DNA from: Acidilobaceae archaeon | GTDB taxonomy: Archaea > Thermoproteota > Thermoprotei_A > Sulfolobales > Acidilobaceae | DNA length: 6,461 bases | Direction: 5' to 3' | NCBI GenBank assembly: GCA_027013765.1 | Contig: JALWGG010000281.1 | Coordinates: forward strand, 1-6,461 | Part shown: piece after piece, positions 1 to 5,390 of the stretch | Layout: the number at the start of each line of letters is the position of its first letter | Numbering within the stretch: the stretch's first letter is position 1 | Position numbers and translations under genes: made by a program | The notes under the pieces: generated by a model | Databases searched by the model: none | Seen by the model: the letters and a program-made list of their open reading frames with translations, nothing else | What the model was told of the DNA's origin: nothing

Positions 1-952
1 CCATCCCTTCCCGCGTGATGAGCAATGTATATTCTGAGATGTTCTCGTCGTAGTTGCCTCAGTTTATGATCTTTGTTACGCTTATTGGAACCTTTGCTAC
101 TCTTCTTATGGTGAAGTTGCTTCCATGGAGGCTGACATCCCTCCCATAGACTATGTTTATACGGCTTCCGTCTGGCAGTGTCGCATCCACTACCGGCCTT
201 GCATGACTTATAGGCTTCCCGATCTTCTCTCCAAGCTTTATTATGAAGTCGTCTAGCTCCTCGTCTGACTTAAACCCGGCAGTACTCTTCATGTTGCCAA
301 AGATCTTATGGACCACGTAGATTGGCCCGACACCGTTACAGGTTATATCCTCAAGGAAGGGGTCCCTAAGGAAGGGCTCTAATACGCCAACCCCCACCTT
401 GTCTCTGACCAGGTGATACTTCAAGTAGTCTAGGATATCCCTCTTAACCGGTACCTTCCTAACACCGCCCCTCCTGTACAGCTCCTCATAATCCGGCTCC
501 TCGTCAGTCACCTCCACAACCTTGTCTAGGAGTGTGAGGAGTATTGATTTCTTCTCCTCTGCACTCCTAGGCTTGTCCTCCTCGGAGATAACGAACGCCA
601 ACGCCTCATCTATAAGGCTTAGAAGCTTGGGGTCCGGCCTCGGTGGCTCCACCACACCATAGATATTGAATGCCTCAAGTGGGTCTGTGGGCGTGTAGGC
701 ATGGATAAACACTCCTCCCCCAACAGGATATACTATGTTAAACTTTGCTGCACGCTTCAACTCAGGACTAGGCTTATCAACTAGCTCAGGCCGCTCCCCC
801 AGCTCCTCAGAGACCTTCCTGATATACTCCTCCAGGTATGCAGGCCTCTCTCCGAAGTCCAGCTCTACCCTTTCAAACTTCCTCTCTTCAACCCTCCTCC
901 TAGCAGGCAGCGATAACTTCAGCCTGGGGCGGCGGAGCCTCACCGAGGCCAT
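1..952 (-). pseudogene. flaI: Archaellum motor ATPase FlaI (ArlI), interrupted by in-frame TGA; 3' end outside window
   Basis: FlaI is the hexameric secretion-type ATPase at the base of the archaellum that powers assembly and rotation. The open part (952 to 59, 297 codons) starts at ATG 952, preceded by GAGGTG at 958-963. It covers a basic N-terminus and the family's N-terminal domains: the stretch around residues 250-288 with KPISHARPVVDATLPDGSRI and HGSNFTIRR is characteristic of FlaI/GspE ATPases just before the catalytic domain. A TGA at 59-61 then ends the frame at codon 298, although FlaI proteins are usually about 500-550 residues. Walker A, Walker B and the Asp and His boxes are therefore not encoded upstream of the stop. 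Beyond the TGA the same frame reads GNYDENISEYTLLITREGM to the window edge. By eye this aligns without gaps to the FlaI segment between the two domains (pattern W-G-T-x-S-x-x-hydrophobic-A-A-Y-L-W-L-L-L-E-x-G-M). TGA would then replace a Trp or other aromatic codon. The family assignment is secure; the nonsense-mutation reading is inference. The gene follows flaH closely, and the flaH stop abuts its Shine-Dalgarno site. Confidence 0.8.
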
Positions 953-961
953 GGTTCCACC

Positions 962-1663
962 TCAGGCCTGAGACACCATTATTGGTACCAGTTTTATGCC
1001 GAAGGCTGGGTCTACGTCGAAGGTTATCGTCGTCTCTATCCCCGGCGGGGCTCCACGCAGCTTAACTATAGACAGTACCTTTAGCCTCCTCCCCCCGATT
1101 ACCGCGGCGGAGGTCTTTAGGTAGCCGTCAGCACTTGCAAACAGCTTCACAGCTATATGTTCCGGTATCGAGGATGGGTGTATTGTGACTACTACACCTG
1201 TGCCCTGCGATGTCACGCGCCTCATACTAACTATTAACTCGTTGAGTATCGAGTCGCTTGCTATTGATGCAAGATATGATAGGCTATCTACTACTATGAA
1301 CTTGTAGCCGCTGGAGAGTCTTGCAATGCTATTCATAAGCCTCAGCGAGAGTAGGTCGGCAATCCTCCTATCAAGAGGCCCTGGATACTGTATTGTATAT
1401 ACCCTTAGCATCCCCCGTATATAGTAGGGCTCTATAGGGAACCCGGACGACTCAGCCTTAACTATGTAATCACCCGGCCTAGACTCGCTTGTAAAGACGA
1501 CGGATTTAAAGCCAGCCCTCAGAGCACCCAGCAGGAATTGGAGACTTAACGCTGTTTTACCACTGCCATGGTCTCCCTCTATTACTATGAGTGTTGGGAA
1601 CGGGATCCCGCCGCCAATCTTTATATCAAGCTCGTTATTACCGGTGGGCAGGATCCTGATCAA
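962..1663 (-). CDS. flaH: Archaellum motor accessory RecA-like ATPase FlaH (ArlH)
   Basis: FlaH is a KaiC/RecA-fold nucleotide-binding protein of the cytoplasmic archaellum motor. It forms a ring, binds ATP and works with FlaI. The 233-residue product matches the usual FlaH length of about 230. It shows a Walker A motif GDHGSGKT at residues 30-37, a TSE motif at 58-60 in the position where FlaH proteins carry a conserved TE, and a Walker B strand FIVVDS ending at D126. The N-terminus (LPTGNNELDIKIGGGIP) is the typical RecA/KaiC-family lead-in. The start is TTG at 1663, chosen because GGTGA lies 7 nt upstream and the only nearby ATG (ATG TAG) is closed at once. That GGTGA is formed by the last Trp codon and stop of flaF, so translation is probably coupled. 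The stop is TGA, directly ahead of the flaI Shine-Dalgarno site. The gene looks intact. Confidence 0.92.
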   Translation of the reverse strand: MIRILPTGNNELDIKIGGGIPFPTLIVIEGDHGSGKTALSLQFLLGALRAGFKSVVFTSESRPGDYIVKAESSGFPIEPYYIRGMLRVYTIQYPGPLDRRIADLLSLRLMNSIARLSSGYKFIVVDSLSYLASIASDSILNELIVSMRRVTSQGTGVVVTIHPSSIPEHIAVKLFASADGYLKTSAAVIGGRRLKVLSIVKLRGAPPGIETTITFDVDPAFGIKLVPIMVSQA

Positions 1664-1670
1664 GGCTACA

Positions 1671-2201
1671 TCACCAGGTAAACTCTACATATTCCCTCCC
1701 CCCTCCCGGCGTCGCTATAGTGATGGTCACTGTAGTAGAGTTGTCGGGTAGTGATGGTAGGATTATGACGATCTCAAGTATAGTATTCGGCTTCCAGTAT
1801 ACGGGGGCCGTGTTTGTATAGCGATGGAATACGCCTGAGGCATCATAGATGCCTGTTATATACCACCCCTCCTGGCTGCTGGTTCCGGTGTATTCTCCCC
1901 TGAATTCCGCGTAGAAGATCCTTGTTGTGTTACCCGAGGTGTATGTTACTATTACATCTGTATCATTATAATCATATACCAGGGTTTCGCCTGTATTGGC
2001 TATCCTCATTGTTATAGTATTTGTTGTATTGTCATGGTATATGCTCCTATACTCGATTCTTTCGGTTTTCAGGCTACTGAATATGAGTATCGCTTTTGCC
2101 ATGCTAGACAGGCTATACGTGGCTACCGTGATCATGAATCCGAGAAGCAGGAGTAATACGTAGAATATAATTGTTGATGATGCCACGGTCCCCATACCCA
2201 T
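1671..2201 (-). CDS. flaF: Archaellum stator protein FlaF (ArlF)
   Basis: FlaF is a membrane-anchored beta-sandwich protein whose outer domain binds the S-layer and, with FlaG, holds the archaellum motor in the envelope. The 176-residue product begins with a short polar stretch and one hydrophobic segment (about residues 8-30). A beta-rich domain follows with ITMRIANTGET near residues 63-73 and VYWKPNTILEIVIILP near 134-149, a pattern typical of the archaellin-like fold. Four N-glycosylation sequons (N58, N79, N91, N154) fit an extracytoplasmic domain. The start is ATG 2201, 6 nt after a GGGGGGTGA site whose TGA is the flaG stop; an in-frame ATG two codons later is an alternative. I separate FlaF from FlaG by the crenarchaeal order flaG-flaF-flaH and by N-terminal similarity. 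The two are remotely related, so a swap of names is possible. Confidence 0.8.
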   Translation of the reverse strand: MGMGTVASSTIIFYVLLLLLGFMITVATYSLSSMAKAILIFSSLKTERIEYRSIYHDNTTNTITMRIANTGETLVYDYNDTDVIVTYTSGNTTRIFYAEFRGEYTGTSSQEGWYITGIYDASGVFHRYTNTAPVYWKPNTILEIVIILPSLPDNSTTVTITIATPGGGREYVEFTW

Positions 2202-2207
2202 TATAGT

Positions 2208-2693
2208 TCACCCCCCGCTAGCGGCTACTACGTCATCGCCTGTGACACCATTGGATAGTACTATTTTAACCCTTATCAGGTCTCCATAAGTTCTTATACT
2301 ATTTACTGTAAATTTGAATGTTTCACCTGGACTCCATATACCATCACTATTTCCCATCTCCTCTATAGTAAATGTCCCAGTACCCCCACTACTACTATAT
2401 TTGTAGTAGTCCAGTGCACCATCTAGGTCGCCTACGTATAGGTCTATATTGGATAAGTCGCTGTATGGTATTGTCCCGACGTTCTTAGCATAAATATAGA
2501 TAGTTCCCCCGGATTTGTATGCATTCACTATCATAATACGTATTCCGAGCGCATTCGTTTTCTCTGTAATAGCCTGGGAGAATACTGACTGCATATACCC
2601 GAGCTTACTCAACACCACAAATGCAAGTACACTCGCCATCATAACAGATACAATGATGAATACTGCATGTGCTATTGCTGTCGACTCCCCCAA
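2208..2693 (-). CDS. flaG: Archaellum stator protein FlaG (ArlG)
   Basis: FlaG partners FlaF in the pseudo-periplasmic stator of the archaellum; in Sulfolobus it forms filaments capped by FlaF. The 161-residue product has an N-terminal hydrophobic segment (about residues 8-28) without a charged prepilin-peptidase motif. A beta-rich outer domain follows, with IRIMIVNAYKSGGTIYIYAK at 51-70, the IPYSDLSNIDLYVGD block at 75-89 and WSPGETFKF at 120-128. The I-x-I-x-N ... Y-x-K-N-x-G-T pattern is typical of FlaG. The start is TTG 2693, chosen because a GGGGTG site (2701-2706) lies at the spacing used by neighbouring genes and because it gives the conserved M-G-polar N-terminus. The gene overlaps the end of the upstream FlaD/E-like gene by 22 nt. 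Its TGA stop forms part of the flaF Shine-Dalgarno site. Confidence 0.78.
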   Translation of the reverse strand: MGESTAIAHAVFIIVSVMMASVLAFVVLSKLGYMQSVFSQAITEKTNALGIRIMIVNAYKSGGTIYIYAKNVGTIPYSDLSNIDLYVGDLDGALDYYKYSSSGGTGTFTIEEMGNSDGIWSPGETFKFTVNSIRTYGDLIRVKIVLSNGVTGDDVVAASGG

Positions 2694-3319
2694 GCCTCTA
2701 CACCCCTCTGCCTCAATATCGCTCTGACAAGCTCCTCTGTGATCTCGGAGATGTTCAGACCAAGCTCCTTGGCTAATGCAGCAAGTATGGCTATGTTCTC
2801 ATCGATACTCATCCCGTGCTCATAGCTTACACGTGTCAACTCGATCAGTTTCTTCAACGTGTCACGCTGCGCCTCATCGATTAGGCCTATACCATACAGC
2901 ACTTCTGCCAGGCCGACTAGATACTCTGAAGGTACTTTAGCTTGAAGCTCATATATGAGTCTCATAAGCCTCGCAAGCCTATCTAGCCCGAGTTCCTCCC
3001 TCCTATGGTACTCTGTAACAGGCTTTACAGCCTCCAACAATTCTTCCTCTACGGGCAGGTGTTCCCTCCTTTTCTCTTCCAGGGTCTTTTTAGCCTCCTC
3101 AGTGGGGCTGGGTACTATTATCATGTTCTTCTTGTAAGCCGCTTCCTGCTCGGCCTGCTTCTCCTCTCTCCTGGCACCCTTCACCCTTTCCTTTATTATC
3201 TGGGGTGTCCCCAATACCGGGTTGGTGATCTCGTCTAGGAACCCTCTTAGCTCTCTTATTGTCTCTTTTAGGCTGTTTACCAGCTCTGCTAGCTCTGCTG
3301 TGTTCTTATCCATACTCAC
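2672..3319 (-). CDS. Soluble coiled-coil archaellum protein, FlaD/FlaE-like, in the flaX position
   Basis: This 215-residue, highly charged protein has no membrane segment. Residues 3-32 form an amphipathic helix likely to be a coiled coil. Residues 40-110 are a charged, Lys/Glu-rich stretch. Residues 113-160 (LARLMRLIYELQAKV, then LVGLAEVLYGIGLIDEAQR) resemble the short helical domain of euryarchaeal FlaD/FlaE (pattern W-L-x-x-L-x-x-K-V-G ... L-x-Y-Y-x-x-I-G-W-I-x-E). A further helical tail spans 165-205. It lies between flaB and flaG, where Sulfolobus encodes FlaX, a membrane-anchored ring protein. A cytosolic motor scaffold or switch-like role is inferred from position and domain; the homology is by eye only. 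GTG 3319 is preferred because GGGGTGA ends 5 nt upstream, as in neighbouring genes; ATG 3313 and ATG 3325 are alternatives. A T-rich terminator separates it from flaB, so expression may depend on readthrough. Confidence 0.65.
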   Translation of the reverse strand: MSMDKNTAELAELVNSLKETIRELRGFLDEITNPVLGTPQIIKERVKGARREEKQAEQEAAYKKNMIIVPSPTEEAKKTLEEKRREHLPVEEELLEAVKPVTEYHRREELGLDRLARLMRLIYELQAKVPSEYLVGLAEVLYGIGLIDEAQRDTLKKLIELTRVSYEHGMSIDENIAILAALAKELGLNISEITEELVRAILRQRGVEAWGSRQQ

Positions 3320-3324
3320 CACCA

Positions 3325-3331
3325 TCACCCC
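3325..3331 (-). promoter_or_regulatory. Shine-Dalgarno site of the FlaD/E-like gene
   Basis: GGGGTGA on the minus strand, complementary to the archaeal 16S 3' end. It sits 5 nt before GTG 3319 but 11 nt before ATG 3313. Other genes here use 5-7 nt spacing (malG-type 6, malK-type 6, flaF 6, flaH 7), which favours the GTG start. Confidence 0.6.
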
Positions 3332-3340
3332 TAAACATAA

Positions 3341-3358
3341 TTAAAAAAATAAAAAATT
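3341..3358 (-). terminator. T-rich terminator downstream of flaB
   Basis: Reading the minus strand after the flaB TAA stop, an AT-only stretch contains TTTTTT A TTTTTTT (3343-3356) about 35-50 nt past the stop. Oligo-T tracts without a hairpin are the standard intrinsic terminator in archaea. Here the tract lies inside the operon, between the filament gene and the motor genes. It could give abundant archaellin mRNA with low readthrough into the rest. Confidence 0.65.
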
Positions 3359-3388
3359 ATTTTATTATATTATTAATGGCTGTCTACG

Positions 3389-4012
3389 TTATCCTAGGGT
3401 TACTGGTCCAGCAGTCTCGGGCAGGGATGGTGGAATTACGCGTTCCACAACTAGAGGTGAGCCCTCGGGCGGCTTGATTTCTATCTTAACCGTATCATAT
3501 GAGTTCGCGGCTGGGTTTAGCTGGACTAGCACTAATGCCTTTTCACTGAACTCCAATACGTTATCTCCATCTCCATCTAGGAAGACGATCACTGCGCTGG
3601 CATCTGTTGTGCCATTGAATACTGTACTCAACAGGTTCCCGATGTCTACAGGGGGCGCCTTAGGTGTCGGATCTATTGTTGAGTATATATTCGCGTAGAA
3701 GGTGCCACCAACTTGAAGCGATACTGTAGTCTTGTTGGGGCTCAGGTCGACAGGGTACTTTCCTGATGATATCCTTATTGGTACAACCACGTTAGTTATA
3801 TTTGTACCGTCATACCATGCTACAACGTCTCCGTCAACCATTAATGAGCTTCCGGCCTCACCCATGCTGGCTCCAATAGCCTCTTTAGTCTTTTGCGTTG
3901 CACTCATTCCCATGTTTAGAGCGACGAATGCTAGTGCTGCTGCCACTATGACGAATGCTATCATTACTATTGCTGCCTCTATACCGACTATTCCTTTTCT
4001 TCTCCTGGCCAC
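3389..4012 (-). CDS. flaB: Archaellin FlaB (major archaellum filament subunit)
   Basis: This is the structural subunit of the archaellum filament, made as a pre-protein with a class III signal peptide and cleaved by the FlaK/PibD peptidase. From GTG 4012 the product is 207 residues. It opens with MARRRKG, then IVGIEAAIVMIAFVIVAAAL: a basic leader, cleavage after Gly7, and the hydrophobic polymerisation helix conserved in archaellins. Three N-glycosylation sequons (N71, N93, N133) fit the known glycosylation of archaellins. A DGDGDNVLEFSE loop near residues 146-157 looks metal-binding. GTG 4012 is preferred over the upstream in-frame GTG 4021 because GAGGTGA (4018-4024) overlaps the latter and lies 5 nt before the former. 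It is the only archaellin gene visible, and it leads the operon behind its own promoter and a trailing T-rich terminator. Confidence 0.92.
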   Translation of the reverse strand: MARRRKGIVGIEAAIVMIAFVIVAAALAFVALNMGMSATQKTKEAIGASMGEAGSSLMVDGDVVAWYDGTNITNVVVPIRISSGKYPVDLSPNKTTVSLQVGGTFYANIYSTIDPTPKAPPVDIGNLLSTVFNGTTDASAVIVFLDGDGDNVLEFSEKALVLVQLNPAANSYDTVKIEIKPPEGSPLVVERVIPPSLPETAGPVTLG

Positions 4013-4017
4013 AGCTT

Positions 4018-4024
4018 TCACCTC
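4018..4024 (-). promoter_or_regulatory. Shine-Dalgarno site of flaB, sets start at 4012
   Basis: GAGGTGA on the minus strand, 5 nt before GTG 4012. The alternative GTG 4021 lies within this site and so is unlikely to be the initiation codon. Confidence 0.65.
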
Positions 4025-4035
4025 TCTACTATCCG

Positions 4036-4053
4036 ACGGCCATTACGGCCATT
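4036..4053. repeat. Perfect 9-bp tandem repeat in the flaB leader/promoter
   Basis: ACGGCCATT occurs twice head to tail (4036-4044 and 4045-4053). It lies between the putative flaB TATA element and the Shine-Dalgarno site, so it spans the expected transcription start region. On the minus strand it also reads as a seven-codon minicistron, MAVMAVG followed by TAG, with no ribosome binding site. Function unknown. Confidence 0.7.
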
Positions 4054-4068
4054 GTATAATTATTCCTT
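4053..4068 (-). promoter_or_regulatory. flaB: Putative flaB promoter (BRE/TATA)
   Basis: The minus strand reads AAGGAATAATTATACAAT: a purine-rich BRE-like block followed by an AATTATAC TATA-like element centred near 4058. A start about 25 nt downstream would fall near 4030-4035, leaving a short leader that carries the GAGGTGA site. This is the only TATA-like element at a suitable distance from flaB. No experimental start is known. Confidence 0.5.
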
Positions 4069-4083
4069 GACGATGAATAAACT

Positions 4084-4116
4084 CTTGTAAACATAATAGA
4101 CTATGATGTTTACAAG
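4084..4116. promoter_or_regulatory. Perfect 11-bp inverted repeat upstream of flaB promoter, candidate operator
   Basis: CTTGTAAACAT (4084-4094) and ATGTTTACAAG (4106-4116) are exact reverse complements separated by 11 bp. The repeat begins roughly 15-20 bp upstream of the flaB TATA element as read on the minus strand, a position suited to an archaeal activator. The arm motif TGTTTACARG recurs once more at 4171-4180. No T-tract follows on the minus strand, so a terminator is less likely. Confidence 0.6.
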
Positions 4117-4170
4117 GGTTATTTATATTGTTATACCATTCCTAAAATACATTGTTATTATTTATTCTAT

Positions 4171-4180
4171 TGTTTACAGG
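4171..4180 (+). promoter_or_regulatory. Third copy of the TGTTTACARG motif
   Basis: TGTTTACAGG matches the right arm of the 4084-4116 inverted repeat at 9 of 10 bases. It lies beside a TATA-like TTTTATATATAAAG (4195-4208), so it may be a half-site for the same regulator. Significance is limited because the background is AT-rich. Confidence 0.35.
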
Positions 4181-4189
4181 AGTTTATTG

Positions 4190-4323
4190 TATATTTTATA
4201 TATAAAGTCTTTGGAGGGGGTTTTGTGTTCCGGCTCTCCACATCTTACCCCCTTCAGGAGACTCTCCTACTCTACATCCCCCCTCCGGGTATAGCATTAT
4301 AGTTGTGGTTACCGGAGATATAT
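4190..4323. other. Intergenic GC-rich foldable block flanked by TATA-like sequences
   Basis: This is the part of the 302-bp gene-free gap nearest the MalK-type gene. GGAGGGGG (4213-4220) can pair perfectly with CCCCCTCC (4279-4286), closing a roughly 74-nt element. Inside it, AGGAG-ACT-CTCCT (4256-4268) can form a small hairpin. TTTTATATATAAAG (4195-4208) points inward on the plus strand, and ATATAAATATAT (about 4318-4329) points inward on the minus strand. I see no convincing protein gene. It may be the 3' untranslated end of the transporter mRNA or a small RNA; neither is proven. Confidence 0.35.
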
Positions 4324-5384
4324 TTATATTACCCTCCCGCCTGTTGCAGCATCGAATATTGCCGCCCTCTTCCAGTCTATCTCTAGGTATACCCTTTCAC
4401 CTATAGTGAATGATTGGCCCAGCCCCGTCTTTACCTTGACTATTGTATCGTCCCCTATGCTCAGGTTTACTACTGACTCTGACCCCAGGGTCTCGACAAC
4501 GTATACCTTAGCCTCTATCCTTCCAGGGCCTGGCTCCTTGTGTATCTTTGCGAATTCTGGTCTGAAGCCTAGTATGACTTCTCCCTCCACTTCTATGTCT
4601 GCTTCTATTCTCCTCTCTATGCCTGGGCATTGTAGTGTTAGGCCGTCCTCGCTGCCTGATACTGTGCATTTGATCAGGTTCATTGGTGGGGCTCCTATGA
4701 AGCTTGCGACGAATACGTGCTTCGGGTTTAGGTAGATCTCCATTGGGGGGCCCTCTTGTATTATCCTCCCCTTATTCATCACTGCGATCCTGTCTGCCAT
4801 GCTCATAGCCTCCGCCTGGTCGTGGGTCACGTATACCGTAGTTATTCCTAGCTCCTTCTGGAGCCTCTTAGAAGTGCGTCTAGGTTGCTGAGGGGCTCGT
4901 CCATGAGCCATACCTTTGGCCTCCTGACTAGTGCCCTGGCTAGGGCTACCCTCTGCTGCTGCCCTCCGCTTAGCTGGCCTGGCTTCCTGGAGAGTAGGTC
5001 CTCGATTCTAAGCATCTTTGCAACCTCCATCACCCTCTCCCTTATCTCGCTCCTGGTTAGGCCCAGCTTCTTCCTCCTTATCATTAGGGGGAATGCTATG
5101 TTGTCATAAACCGTCATGTGGGGGTAGAGAGCGTAGTTCTGGAAGACCATTGCAACGTCCCTGTCCTTTGGCTCGGTATTGGTTACGTCTACACCGTCTA
5201 TGAGGACCTTGCCCTCGTCCGGGTATTCCAGTCCCGCTATGATCCTGAGTGTGGTCGTCTTCCCGCACCCGCTCGGCCCGAGTAGTATATAGAATTCTCC
5301 ATCCCCTATCCTGAGGCTTACGCCATCTACCGCCGTTACCCGGCCGAACCTCTTAACTATATTCCTAAGCTCCACGACAGCCAT
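4324..5384 (-). pseudogene. MalK-type sugar ABC transporter ATPase, split by a frameshifting deletion
   Basis: This is the ATPase of a carbohydrate ABC importer (CUT1/MalK type). The first frame (ATG 5384, with GGGGTGA 6 nt upstream) carries Walker A GPSGCGKT (residues 36-43), Q-loop Q82, signature LSGGQ (138-142), Walker B with D162-E163 and D-loop SNLD (166-169). It then runs out of frame at about L172 and stops at 4848-4850. The remaining protein continues in another frame from about KRLQKELG near 4869 through the switch His region VYVTHDQAEA and the C-terminal regulatory TOBE domain (ILGFRPEF) to TAA 4324. Compared with E. coli MalK, 11 residues separate NLDA from RLxKxLG; here only 8 nt remain of 33, so 25 nt are missing. 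Restoring them gives about 361 residues, normal for MalK. No ribosome site precedes the second frame, so a split two-protein arrangement is unlikely. Substrate unknown. Confidence 0.85.
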
Positions 5385-5390
5385 CCCGAG

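Noticed and set aside
15..37. C/D-box-like pattern on the plus strand: GTGATGA, 12 nt, CTGA
   Set aside because: The C-to-D' spacing is right, but no convincing C' and D boxes follow, and the stretch is explained as flaI coding sequence on the other strand.
59..61. Selenocysteine or TGA-as-tryptophan decoding in flaI
   Set aside because: Several genes here end with TGA and use TGG for Trp; no selenocysteine context is visible and FlaI is not a selenoprotein family.
735..971. Plus-strand open frames opposite flaI, flaG, flaB, the FlaD/E-like gene and the transporter genes
   Set aside because: They are low-complexity antisense shadows of well-supported minus-strand genes, without ribosome sites or recognisable domains.
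4200..4252. 15-codon minus-strand ORF MWRAGTQNPLQRLYI behind GGGGGTAAG
   Set aside because: The ribosome-like site is part of a purine-rich block; the peptide is too short and unsupported to call.
4103..4294. 63-codon plus-strand open frame with many hydrophobic residues in the intergenic gap
   Set aside because: It has no ribosome binding site, begins inside the inverted repeat, and its hydrophobicity is what AT-rich DNA gives by chance; the second half has different, unrelated composition.
4848..4911. Two overlapping genes encoding the ATPase as separate subunits
   Set aside because: The second frame's ATG 4911 lies inside the Walker B region of the first, has no ribosome site, and the intervening helix is missing; a deletion explains it better.
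4848..4911. Programmed ribosomal frameshift in the MalK-type gene
   Set aside because: No slippery heptamer is evident, and a shift would still leave about eight conserved residues missing.
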